Below are positions 1 through 7,146 of a stretch of 20,215 bases of DNA, one piece after another. A program made the translations under genes and the position numbers. Under the pieces are notes generated by a model. The model did not search any database. It worked only from the letters and a program-made list of their open reading frames with translations, and had not been told where the DNA came from. Every line of letters begins with the position of its first letter. Position 1 is the first letter of the stretch. The stretch comes from CAYUFF01 sp964444075 (GTDB lineage: Archaea; Aenigmatarchaeota; Aenigmatarchaeia; CG10238-14; SCSR01): the NCBI GenBank assembly GCA_964444075.1, contig CAYUFF010000018.1, forward strand, positions 1 to 20,215, given 5' to 3'.

Positions 1-1217
1 CTTTCCACCTCCCTTTTCCCAACGATAACGACGAAGGGTATTCCTTTGTTATCGCAATACTCCAGCTGCTTTTTGAGCTTTCTTCCGGAAAGCTCAACCT
101 CAGCGTTTATTCCTTCTTTCCTCAACGCTTGCGTCAGCTTGATTGCATGCTCCCTTACGTTTTCGTCGACGAAAGCCACGAAAACCTTCGTCAAAGTCTT
201 TTTCCTTTCTTTAACCCTTCCTCCCAAAATTTCTACTATCCTTTCAAGCCCAACGCTACCTCCTGTTGCCGGAGTATCGACGCCTCCTATCAACCCGATC
301 AGTTCATCGTACCTCCCACCGCTCGCGACGCTTCCTGTACCTTCTTCCCCTTTAATAAAAGTTTCGAAAATCGGTCCCGTGTAATAATCCAGCCCTCTTG
401 CCAAAGAAAAGTCAACTTTCAAGAATTTCCTAATACCGTACCACTCCGAAACCTTGAGAATCCTCCTGAGTTCTTCTACACCCTCCATCCCCCTTTTCGA
501 TTCTCCTAAAAACTCTTCAGCCATGCTCAAGGATTCTTCATCGGACTTTCCTTCAAGAGAGAGAAACTCAAAAATCCTCTTTCTACACTCATCCCCTATC
601 TCAAGCCTTCCCAGCTCGTTCCAAACACCTTCTTTACCGACCTTCTCCAGCTTATCTATAGCCCTAAACGTGTCCAACCACAGTTCCCTTCTTATGCCGA
701 GGACCTCTGCCATTCCTTCCAGGATTTTTCTGCTGTTAACTTTCATCACAAACTCGTTGAACCCGAGCTCTTTCAACACGTCGCAAATACAAGCCATAAC
801 TTCCACGTCGGCGGCAACGTCGCTAACACCGACGATGTCGATGTCGCACTGGTAAAACTCCCTTTTTCTCCCCCAGCTAACGTCCTCATACCTCCACACA
901 GGAGCTATCACGTACCTCTTGAAAGGTTTCGGAAACTGAGGGTTCGAAGCAACAACTCTAGCAAGCGGCACAGTATGGTCAAACCTCAACCCAAGCTTCC
1001 TGCCAGCTTTGTCTTCGAAGGCGAATATCTGTTTCTCGACATCTTCACCGCATTTTTTTGCTAGCAACTCGAACCTTTCAAGAGCAGGCGTTTCTAAAGG
1101 AAGGAAACCGTACCTTTCGAATACTGCTTTTATTCTTGAAATCGTATCGTCTCTGAAAATTTTTTCTTTAGGTAAAAAATCTTTAGTTCCTTTCACAGGA
1201 GATAGGAAAACCTTCAT
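1..1217 (-). CDS. hisS: Histidyl-tRNA synthetase, C-terminal end cut by window edge
   Basis: Class II aminoacyl-tRNA synthetase that charges tRNA-His. Conceptual translation from the ATG at 1217 gives 405 complete codons before the window edge, so only the last few tens of residues are missing relative to the usual 420-430. The N-terminus has the typical G-T-K-D-F motif (residues 10-14). Motif 2 lies near residues 101-122 (RYVIAPVWRYED, then GRKREF). The HisRS-specific A motif ARGLDYYTG is at 273-281. Motif 3 is near 301-326 (GRYDELIG, then GGSVGLERI). The anticodon-binding domain begins near 342. The start is supported by an A/T-rich TATA-like element about 27 bases upstream on the minus strand. 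It is divergent from the pilin-like cluster. I see no defect in the visible part. Confidence 0.95.
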   Translation of the reverse strand, partial: MKVFLSPVKGTKDFLPKEKIFRDDTISRIKAVFERYGFLPLETPALERFELLAKKCGEDVEKQIFAFEDKAGRKLGLRFDHTVPLARVVASNPQFPKPFKRYVIAPVWRYEDVSWGRKREFYQCDIDIVGVSDVAADVEVMACICDVLKELGFNEFVMKVNSRKILEGMAEVLGIRRELWLDTFRAIDKLEKVGKEGVWNELGRLEIGDECRKRIFEFLSLEGKSDEESLSMAEEFLGESKRGMEGVEELRRILKVSEWYGIRKFLKVDFSLARGLDYYTGPIFETFIKGEEGTGSVASGGRYDELIGLIGGVDTPATGGSVGLERIVEILGGRVKERKKTLTKVFVAFVDENVREHAIKLTQALRKEGINAEVELSGRKLKKQLEYCDNKGIPFVVIVGKREVE

Positions 1218-1237
1218 GAACTAAAATTATCCTGGGG

Positions 1238-1250
1238 TTTTGATATTAAT
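1238..1250 (-). promoter_or_regulatory. TATA-like element for hisS
   Basis: On the minus strand this reads ATTAATATCAAAA and is centred about 27 bases upstream of the hisS ATG at 1217. That is the spacing expected for an archaeal TATA box driving a leaderless or nearly leaderless transcript. It is inferred from position and composition only. Confidence 0.45.
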
Positions 1251-1304
1251 GATTTTCCTCCTTGCGTTTGATGTGGCTTAAAAAGTTAAGTCGTGATGAA
1301 ACAC

Positions 1305-1316
1305 AAAGTTATTTTC
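1305..1316 (+). promoter_or_regulatory. TATA-like element for first pilin-like gene
   Basis: AAAGTTATTTTC lies 22-33 bases upstream of the ATG at 1338, the usual archaeal TATA position for leaderless initiation. About 50 bases before the ATG (1277-1290) sits a small inverted repeat, CTTAA-AAAG-TTAAG, which could be an operator but is short enough to be chance. Confidence 0.4.
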
Positions 1317-1337
1317 TCATGAAGCTAAATTACACTC

Positions 1338-1727
1338 ATGAAATCCCAAGTAAGAACGATAGAAGCTTGCATTTCTTGTATAATTCTCGTTGGTTTTGCT
1401 GCTTGGCTCTCCACGTCTTTGATAGATTACCCTTCTTTCAAGGAACTACAAATAAAGTACCAAACAATGATTGCTCTCCAAGAGTTGAAAAAGAGCGGTA
1501 AACTGAGGGAAGTTGCCTATCGAAACGATTCTCTCACCATAAAATCTTACCTTTCACGGTTTCTTCCAAAAGTCTACCAATACGAGGTTGTTTTTTGCTA
1601 CGAGGATGGATGCACGACTGTTAACGTTACTGGAGCGAAGGAAATTTATACCGTAAGTTATTTTTTATCGCACAATTTCACCGATCCAAAAAATTTGGAA
1701 GTGGTGGTGTATGTCGTCGAAAGGTAG
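1338..1727 (+). CDS. Small N-terminally anchored pilin-like protein
   Basis: This 129-residue protein has a short polar N-terminus (MKSQVRTIEA) followed by one hydrophobic helix (about residues 10-28) and then a predicted extracellular domain. The R-T-I-E-A segment just before the hydrophobic stretch puts a glutamate where type IV pilins carry their conserved Glu5, so I read it as a minor pilin or pseudopilin-like protein. Three N-X-S/T sequons (N63, N96, N113) and two Cys (87, 92) in the ectodomain support a secreted location. It is the first gene of a plus-strand cluster of four. Its stop overlaps the next gene by 17 bases in another frame, suggesting translational coupling. No specific family is recognised, and cleavage by a prepilin peptidase is inferred. 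Confidence 0.7.
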   Translation: MKSQVRTIEACISCIILVGFAAWLSTSLIDYPSFKELQIKYQTMIALQELKKSGKLREVAYRNDSLTIKSYLSRFLPKVYQYEVVFCYEDGCTTVNVTGAKEIYTVSYFLSHNFTDPKNLEVVVYVVER

Positions 1728-2376
1728 GCCCAGTAGAGTAAGGAAGAAAGGAGAAGTTTTCATCCTTGCTACCCTAGTCCTAGTTACAGGTTTTTTACTT
1801 ACATTTTTGTCGTTTTCACCGTTAAGGTATGCGGTGTACACAAGAACCGGATTACAGCAGGATATCCTCGTGAAAACTCTTGAGAACTTCGAGGGCGAGG
1901 AAAAAAGCCTCTTCGAACATTTCTCCAGAGAAAAGAATTATCCCGCGATCGCTAAGAACTTCACGAGTTTTTTCGTCGAAAAGTTGAACGCTAGGGGCGT
2001 TAGCACCGTCGCTTGGTTCTTATTCCTTACCAGCGAGAAAGTAGAGACGAGCCAGAATACCACGGTGAACGTTTCGATCGTTTTTTTCGGAGGAGACGTC
2101 ACGAACATCACTCTGGAGTTGGATGGTGTTGAAAGGGAAAAGGACAGCCTCGATGAGGAGGAAATTTATACCACCAACTTCTCCGTCAACGTTTCCTCAT
2201 CGCCTGCGCACGAGATGTCAGTGTCCTACGTCGGTCCTGACGGGAATACCTACCAAAGGAACGTTTCGGTACCCTTCGAGGAAGGAAAGGCTTGCACGCT
2301 CTCTTTTTGGTTCATCAAAGCTTCTGCCAGTGAATCTACTTTCGTCAAAACTTTCCGAAAGTTTTATCATACTTAA
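1711..2376 (+). CDS. Sequon-rich membrane-anchored pilin-like protein
   Basis: This 221-residue protein has a basic N-terminus ending in R-K-K-G-E (11-15), one hydrophobic helix (about 16-35) and a roughly 185-residue ectodomain. The K-G-E-V-F-I pattern before the helix resembles the G/E boundary of type IV pilin-like signal sequences, with Gly at the cleavage position and Glu right after it rather than at +5. The ectodomain holds seven N-X-S/T sequons (N83, N116, N120, N132, N156, N160, N184), a high density that suggests a heavily N-glycosylated surface protein. The ATG at 1711 lies inside the end of the upstream gene. I do not recognise a family. It is probably a minor pilin or an adhesive tip component, by context. 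Confidence 0.65.
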   Translation: MSSKGRPSRVRKKGEVFILATLVLVTGFLLTFLSFSPLRYAVYTRTGLQQDILVKTLENFEGEEKSLFEHFSREKNYPAIAKNFTSFFVEKLNARGVSTVAWFLFLTSEKVETSQNTTVNVSIVFFGGDVTNITLELDGVEREKDSLDEEEIYTTNFSVNVSSSPAHEMSVSYVGPDGNTYQRNVSVPFEEGKACTLSFWFIKASASESTFVKTFRKFYHT

Positions 2377-2379
2377 AAC
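2362..2379 (+). promoter_or_regulatory. Possible internal TATA-like element before the third pilin gene
   Basis: TTTTATCA (2362-2369) lies 26-33 bases before the ATG at 2395 and overlaps the end of the upstream coding region. It could allow the third gene to be transcribed on its own as well as by read-through. Inferred from spacing and composition. Confidence 0.35.
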
Positions 2380-2394
2380 CAAAAATTCCATACC

Positions 2395-2883
2395 ATGAAG
2401 AAAGCCGTGTCTCCCCTCGTAGCGGTAGTGCTGCTCATAGCCCTCGTACTCGTTTCAGCTTCCTTAATCTCTTCTTGGTATGTGAACTTCCTCAAAACAC
2501 AAAGGGAAAGAGTAGGCGAACAAACCTCTACTAAAATAGAGTGTTATTACGGTGGGATAAGGGTTCTTACTGATACGATAGAGTGTAACTTTAGTGGGAG
2601 CGACGATTACCTGAACTTCACGGTAGAAAATTCTGGGAACGTAGACCTTTACGATCTGTGGGTAGAAATCTATATCGGTGGGAAGGTTTATTCCTTTGTC
2701 CTGAAGGATTCTCTCACAGACAAAAATTTCACTAGCTCCTATCCTCTAAGACCAGGCCGCTCAGCGAGCGTTTACGCGGTCGTAACTCAAGATCTTCCAG
2801 GAGGTGTGATTGAGTGGATGAGGGTAACCACCCAGTGTAGTAGCGTCGATAGCGGTAGAATTCCGTGGGTAGATTGCTCTTAA
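2395..2883 (+). CDS. Archaeal type IV pilin (class III signal peptide)
   Basis: This 162-residue protein starts MKKAVSPLVAVVLLIALVLV, the classic archaeal prepilin N-terminus: two Lys, a small residue as the likely cleavage point, then V-S-P and a roughly 22-residue helix (5-27) that would form the filament core. This matches the archaeal pilin N-terminal family seen in haloarchaeal PilA-like proteins. The ectodomain has four Cys (50, 64, 148, 161), able to form two disulfides, and three sequons (N65, N74, N111). Residues 73-90 (LNFTVENSGNVDLYDLW region) resemble a stretch of the following gene, so the two appear paralogous. It lies 18 bases after the previous stop. Major versus minor pilin role is not decidable. 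Confidence 0.85.
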   Translation: MKKAVSPLVAVVLLIALVLVSASLISSWYVNFLKTQRERVGEQTSTKIECYYGGIRVLTDTIECNFSGSDDYLNFTVENSGNVDLYDLWVEIYIGGKVYSFVLKDSLTDKNFTSSYPLRPGRSASVYAVVTQDLPGGVIEWMRVTTQCSSVDSGRIPWVDCS

Positions 2884-2938
2884 GTGCTCACGGTTTTCAG
2901 GGATTTCGACCACCGACATCAAAAATTAACGGAAAATA

Positions 2939-2952
2939 TTTTTATTTTATCG
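2939..2952 (+). promoter_or_regulatory. Strong TATA-like element for the last pilin gene
   Basis: A very A/T-rich block (TTTTTATTTTATCG region) lies about 22-35 bases before the ATG at 2974, inside the only sizeable gap (90 bases) of the pilin cluster. Position and composition suggest that the last pilin has its own, perhaps strongest, promoter. A second A/T tract (2961-2973) directly precedes the ATG. Confidence 0.5.
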
Positions 2953-2973
2953 TTTACCAAAATTTATTTTAAT

Positions 2974-3396
2974 ATGAGAAGGAAAGCAATTTCACCAGTC
3001 GTGGCTGCGGTAATGTTGATAGCAATCACCATGATTATCTCGGGTGTCGTCGCGCTCTGGGTATCCTCCTACACGCGAAGGACTACTACAGGAATGGAGG
3101 AAAATGTCACTGCACTCAAAAAATGTATTGCAGCGGATTTCTCAATCTACTATTACTTTTACAATCAGACTTCCAAGACGCTAACGATAATCCTAGAAAA
3201 CAAGGCTGACGTGGACCTGAAGATCATCGAAGTAGATGTTATTCTCGCGAATGGTACGATTTCTAAGCATAAGCAAACCTTAACGCTACCGAAGGAGGGT
3301 GGGTGGGAGTCCATTCAGATTACCGGCTTAGATTCCTGTAAGAAATTCAAGGTGATTTCGGAGTGTGTCAACGTTTACAAGGAAGCTACGTGCTAA
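2974..3396 (+). CDS. Archaeal type IV pilin (class III signal peptide), candidate major pilin
   Basis: This 140-residue protein begins MRRKAISPVVAAVMLIAITM: a basic n-region, a cleavage point before or after Ala5, I-S-P, and a hydrophobic helix to about residue 30. It is the canonical archaeal prepilin. The reading frame is open upstream to 2884, but the ATG at 2974 is chosen because the prepilin signal must be N-terminal and a TATA-like block sits about 27 bases before it. The ectodomain carries four Cys (51, 122, 131, 140) and three sequons (N44, N64, N93). Residues 70-90 (LTIILENKADVDLKIIEVDV) mirror the preceding pilin. Its own promoter-bearing gap suggests it may be the major subunit (inference). 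Its stop abuts the stop of the convergent platform gene with no base between. Confidence 0.87.
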   Translation: MRRKAISPVVAAVMLIAITMIISGVVALWVSSYTRRTTTGMEENVTALKKCIAADFSIYYYFYNQTSKTLTIILENKADVDLKIIEVDVILANGTISKHKQTLTLPKEGGWESIQITGLDSCKKFKVISECVNVYKEATC

Positions 3397-4251
3397 TCAT
3401 CCAGCGACCAAGATGAAGATTAAGCTTATCGTCAACAAGATGAACACGTGTCTTACGCCTCCGGCGAGTCTGCCTTCGGACATCTTCCCTATGGCCAAAC
3501 CCGAGAAGATTGCCTGCATCATAACTAAGTGTGCGAACACGGGCCTAAGCTGCTTGACGATTTCTTCGGCGTTGACAGGTGCTATGGCTTCACCACCCAA
3601 CCCTACACCACCTAGGATACCACCACCCCCGATGTTGGAAACGAAAGAGGGAAGGAGGAATTTTTCCATCCCCACGATTATCCCCAAGAAAACGAAAAAA
3701 ATCATGTAGCCCGTTGTGACCTGTCCTTGCATGAAGGCTTTCCTCTCGCTCCTCAACTTTTCGATTTCGAGCGTAGTGTGTCCCAGCGCCTCCATGACGC
3801 TGGCTATGTTACCACCGTAAAGGTGACTCTCCACGATGGACGAGACGCACCTTTTTATCATAGGAGAATCCACTTTCCTGGAGAACTTGAGCAAGATGTC
3901 GTGAAGCGGTATGCCCCACTCTATTTGAGCTGCCATCTTTTTGACGTAAGGCGTGAGGTTTCCGTAGTCATTCCTCGACACGTGTCTCAAAGCCAACGGA
4001 ATGTTCATACCGCCCTTGATGGCTTCCGCGAAATCTCTCAAAAAGGCTATGAAGTTGTTCTCCAACGCCTTCACGTACCTGTGTTCCCAATACCAGACAA
4101 GCAGGGGAGGTGAAAACATGGTAATTACCCCTGTCATTACTAGAGCGCGTGAAAGAAGGGGGGGTTCTTTGAAGAACGTTGCAGACAGGAGGATGAGGAG
4201 CGCTCCAGGAATTCCTAACAACAAACTTTTCAAAAGCTTCTCTCTTCTCAT
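3397..4251 (-). CDS. Pilus/secretion platform protein, TadC/FlaJ-like half
   Basis: This 284-residue inner-platform protein belongs to the type II secretion F (T2SSF) superfamily. Hydrophobic segments lie near residues 8-25, 35-55, 180-205 and 266-283. The cytoplasmic T2SSF core runs from about 64 to 180 (ALENNFIAFLRDF, later YGGNIASVMEALG), and the C-terminal G-K-M-S-E-G-R-L-A-G-G (255-265) is typical of archaeal FlaJ/TadC proteins. Bacterial GspF and archaellar FlaJ carry two such cores in one chain; here each gene has one. A glycine-rich stretch (208-220) follows the third membrane segment. Its ATG overlaps the upstream gene's stop by 4 bases. It presumably anchors the ATPase and drives pilin extraction from the membrane. 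Confidence 0.85.
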   Translation of the reverse strand: MRREKLLKSLLLGIPGALLILLSATFFKEPPLLSRALVMTGVITMFSPPLLVWYWEHRYVKALENNFIAFLRDFAEAIKGGMNIPLALRHVSRNDYGNLTPYVKKMAAQIEWGIPLHDILLKFSRKVDSPMIKRCVSSIVESHLYGGNIASVMEALGHTTLEIEKLRSERKAFMQGQVTTGYMIFFVFLGIIVGMEKFLLPSFVSNIGGGGILGGVGLGGEAIAPVNAEEIVKQLRPVFAHLVMMQAIFSGLAIGKMSEGRLAGGVRHVFILLTISLIFILVAG

Positions 4252-5105
4252 ATTTCCGCCTCGACACTCTTGAGGAAGAGTAAAAATCCTACGTTGAGTA
4301 GGGGGATGAGAACGTATACGGCCAGCTGAATGACCTGAACGATGTTCATGCCAGCGATCTCCGAATAGATCATGGCCATCATCATCAAGATGGAAATTAT
4401 GGTCAACGGCGCTGCTATGAGGACGCCCACGTACATCTCCGCGTAAGTCGAGAGCATCCTTATGAAGCTCTCCCTCCTCATCCTCCAGTGAAAGAGCGTT
4501 CGCTCCCCGGTCTCTTTGAGGAACGTCGCCACATCTCCACCAGCCTGTACGGTGGAGACGAACCCTAGCAAAAATTCTTTTAGCTGTGGAGAAGGGGTTC
4601 TCCTCGCCACTTCCCTAACGGAAGTTATCAAATCCATGCCGAAAGTTTCCATGTTTCTTACAATCTTCTTAATCTCTCTGGATGCCTCGCCGTACTCCTC
4701 GAAGGTAGATACGGTCTTGAAAACTAAGTGTGGTGGGAGTCCCGAACCTACTAAGGAACTCATGTGAATGAGTAAAAAGGGAAAGTTGTTCTCTATATCC
4801 TTTATCCGAGAAGTCTTTTTGTGGATGGGATAAAGCAAGAAGAGTGAAAAAGTGAGGATGGAAACTGTTGGGGGTATGAAGGACGAGAAGAAAAGGAAGA
4901 GTTGATTTCCCAGTAAAATCCACAGAGTGAGGAGGAACGTTAGGGAAAGTGTGAAACCGAGAAAAGAACAAAACAACGCTAGTGAAAGGTAAACCCTCAG
5001 TGGAATTTTCATGTCCGCGGCTGCTAGTTCGGGTTTCAGGAACTTGAAGTGTTTTTTCATTCTATTCGCCAGAGTCCCGAACAACCGCACGGCAAGCCTC
5101 CTCAT
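4248..5105 (-). CDS. Pilus/secretion platform protein, TadB/FlaJ-like half
   Basis: This 285-residue T2SSF-superfamily membrane protein has an amphipathic basic N-terminus, two membrane segments (about 38-62 and 68-93), a cytoplasmic T2SSF core (about 103-215: IENNFPFLLIHMSSLVGSG, then GGDVATFLKETGE) and two C-terminal membrane segments (about 223-247 and 257-278). The topology matches the partner encoded next, so the pair forms a split platform as in bacterial TadB/TadC and archaeal Epd-like pili. The ATG at 5105 overlaps the ATPase stop by 4 bases, and the downstream platform gene overlaps it likewise, indicating tight translational coupling and probably equal stoichiometry. Which half corresponds to TadB and which to TadC is assigned only by order. 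Confidence 0.85.
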   Translation of the reverse strand: MRRLAVRLFGTLANRMKKHFKFLKPELAAADMKIPLRVYLSLALFCSFLGFTLSLTFLLTLWILLGNQLFLFFSSFIPPTVSILTFSLFLLYPIHKKTSRIKDIENNFPFLLIHMSSLVGSGLPPHLVFKTVSTFEEYGEASREIKKIVRNMETFGMDLITSVREVARRTPSPQLKEFLLGFVSTVQAGGDVATFLKETGERTLFHWRMRRESFIRMLSTYAEMYVGVLIAAPLTIISILMMMAMIYSEIAGMNIVQVIQLAVYVLIPLLNVGFLLFLKSVEAEI

Positions 5106-6817
5106 ACTTTACTCCTGAGAATCTTCAGAAGTTCCCATACGGATAAGCGGGGTTTGAAGGTAGGTCTAATCTTCCTTTCTTCGGAAGGAGTCACACTCAC
5201 CCCCTTCTCGAGTTCGAGGAAAGCCTCCTGGGGGTTTTTGTAGTACTTGTTAATGAACTCGCAGACTTCCCTATAGTCGCGAACACCCCTTTCTCTCAGT
5301 CTTTCAAGAAACACTTTTTTCCTTTCAACCTCTTCCAAGATTTTTTCCTCCGTAGTCCCTATGGAGGTCGCAATCCTTCTTATCATGACGCTTTCTCCTA
5401 CTTTTTCTATCTTATCTACCGCTGGGTTCCACCTGAAAACGACGTTGGTACTCACCTCCCCCGTCCTCGGGTCTACCGACACTATCTCCACTACTTCCTT
5501 CACCCTCCTGGCAGTAGGTCCTTTCTCCTTCGCTAGAGTTAAAACAGCTATCACGTTCAAACTTTCCACATGCGTGGCCGGCAGGTTTATGGGCGGTGAC
5601 GTCAACCTCTTCACTGCAGTATCGACGCTTCCGGCGTGAAAAGTGCTCAGGCAAGGGTGTCCCGCGGACATACCTTGGAACATCACGAAAGTTTCCTCAC
5701 CCCTCGTCTCACCGACTACCACGTAATCCGGATTTTGCCTGAAACTTTCCTTCAGCAGGTCGAAAAGCGTCACGGCACCGTACTTCTCGCCCGTAGGAAG
5801 TGGCATGCCGAAGCCTACTCTCGCGAGCCCAGGAAGCCAATGCTCGTGTACCAACCTTAGCTCGCGCGTATCCTCTATCGAGACTATCTTCGCTTCACGC
5901 GGGATGAACATACAGAGAGCGTTGAGGAAGGAGGTCTTTCCGCTCGCCGTTCCGCCTATTACAAGGATCGATAGCTTGTGCTCTATGATTTCCCAGAAGT
6001 ATGCCAAGACCTCCGCCGAAGCCGTACCCAACTCCATTTGGTCTATAGGTGAGAAAGGCTTCTCCCTGAACTTCCTTATGGTAAAGGCACCGCCCTTCGT
6101 CGCGACGTCTGGAGCTAGGGTTGCCGAAACTCTGCTACCGTCTGGGAGCGTACCCTCTAGAATAGGCTCAGCGTAGCTCACGTACCTACCGCACTTTTCG
6201 GCCATCTTGATTATCGTCCTCGAAAGCTCCTCGCTAGTCTCGAAGACTACGTTCGTCTTGAGGGAACCGTAGACGCGATGGACTATGTAGACCGGGACGT
6301 TAATTCCGTCGCAACTTATGTCTTCGATGAACGGGTCGAGCATCAGCGGTTCTATCTTTCCCATCCCGACGAAATCCCTGTACACGAAATACATGAGCTT
6401 CTCGTAAGCCTCGAAACCGATATCCAACCCCAAATCCTCGATTATCTTCACCACTTTTTCACGGAGGTATTCGAGCATCCTCTTTTCTTCCTTGATCAGC
6501 GAAGGACTTACTTCTATGAGCTCCATCAGGTTTTCGGAAATTTCCGAGAGCAGCTTCCTTTCTTCCTCCGAGAGCGACGGTTCGAGCACTTCGTACTTGA
6601 GGATTTTCTCCTCCTTATCCCAAACCACCCTGACGAGCACGTAACCTTCTATCAGGGGGTAGGTAACGTTGACATCCTTCAGGTTTTTAGGCCGTGGGAG
6701 CTCGGGAAACTTCGACACCCTCTCGAAGCTCGGAAGGGGAAACCTTTCTTCGCGCTCGACCGCCTTCTTCCTTTCCATCTCCTTCAACTTCCTGTACAAC
6801 GCTCCCTTCAGCTTCAT
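5102..6817 (-). CDS. Type II/IV secretion or pilus assembly ATPase (TadA/FlaI/GspE superfamily)
   Basis: This 571-residue hexameric-type ATPase powers pilus assembly at the cytoplasmic face. Visible motifs are Walker A GGTASGKT (288-295), the Asp box around IVSIEDTREL (311-320), a Walker B-like segment VVVGETRGEE (366-375) and the His box GHPCLSTFHAGS (386-397). The N-terminal domain (about 50-280) includes EGTLPDGSRVSATLAP (221-236), diagnostic of the family. A charged C-terminal extension (about 480-571) follows the ATPase core. It is longer than a typical FlaI. The ATG follows the eS26 stop directly (TAG then ATG), with no intergenic base, so translation probably re-initiates after eS26. 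It could serve a pilus or a secretion system; the adjacent pilins favour a pilus. Confidence 0.93.
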   Translation of the reverse strand: MKLKGALYRKLKEMERKKAVEREERFPLPSFERVSKFPELPRPKNLKDVNVTYPLIEGYVLVRVVWDKEEKILKYEVLEPSLSEEERKLLSEISENLMELIEVSPSLIKEEKRMLEYLREKVVKIIEDLGLDIGFEAYEKLMYFVYRDFVGMGKIEPLMLDPFIEDISCDGINVPVYIVHRVYGSLKTNVVFETSEELSRTIIKMAEKCGRYVSYAEPILEGTLPDGSRVSATLAPDVATKGGAFTIRKFREKPFSPIDQMELGTASAEVLAYFWEIIEHKLSILVIGGTASGKTSFLNALCMFIPREAKIVSIEDTRELRLVHEHWLPGLARVGFGMPLPTGEKYGAVTLFDLLKESFRQNPDYVVVGETRGEETFVMFQGMSAGHPCLSTFHAGSVDTAVKRLTSPPINLPATHVESLNVIAVLTLAKEKGPTARRVKEVVEIVSVDPRTGEVSTNVVFRWNPAVDKIEKVGESVMIRRIATSIGTTEEKILEEVERKKVFLERLRERGVRDYREVCEFINKYYKNPQEAFLELEKGVSVTPSEERKIRPTFKPRLSVWELLKILRSKV

Positions 6818-7102
6818 CTACCTTCCCCTGTGCTTTTTCCTGACGCTCTTCCCGGGCTGCACTATACCGTGGAACCTCGCGCAACTCGGACAAACCCTTA
6901 TTTTCTTCTTCATCAGGTGGATGAACCTCCTGTCTACCTGCTGTAGGAGGAGAGGGTCCGTTATCCTCAGCCCCTTCGTCATCACGAAAGTTTTGTACCT
7001 CGGAACGAGCCTCCCGCAGATCCCGCATACCACGTTATGCTCCCTACCGCGGGATTTGGTATGCTTGTAAGTCCTCTTGTAAGGAGCTCCGCTGACGGGC
7101 AT
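6818..7102 (-). CDS. rps26e: Small-subunit ribosomal protein eS26
   Basis: A 94-residue basic protein with the eS26 layout: a basic N-terminus with R-G-R (18-20), a first zinc pair CGIC (26-29) followed by G-R-L-V-P-R-Y-K (30-37), a middle segment, a second pair CPSC (71-74) followed by A-R-F-H-G-I-V (75-81), and a basic tail. This order matches crenarchaeal and eukaryotic eS26, which sits near the mRNA exit channel. The N-terminus is about 10 residues longer than usual. It is the first gene of an operon whose next genes build a pilus, an odd partner for a ribosomal protein. eS26 is absent from most classical Euryarchaeota, so the gene is also a lineage clue. Confidence 0.85.
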   Translation of the reverse strand: MPVSGAPYKRTYKHTKSRGREHNVVCGICGRLVPRYKTFVMTKGLRITDPLLLQQVDRRFIHLMKKKIRVCPSCARFHGIVQPGKSVRKKHRGR

Positions 7103-7146
7103 GTTATCGTGTTAATTTAACTTCTCGACCAAAAATAATTTTCTTC
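7103..7146. promoter_or_regulatory. Compact divergent promoter region, eS26 operon and DHH gene
   Basis: Only 44 bases separate two divergent start codons. A TAATTTAAC block (7113-7121) lies about 26-34 bases before the plus-strand ATG at 7147, a normal TATA position for a leaderless message. The A/T tract at 7129-7142 is about 27-40 bases from the minus-strand ATG at 7102 and could serve the eS26 operon. Assignment is by spacing only. Confidence 0.45.

Noticed and set aside
6278..6946. 222-codon plus-strand open frame opposite the pilus ATPase and eS26
   Set aside because: It is antisense to two confident genes and its composition is typical of a shadow frame.
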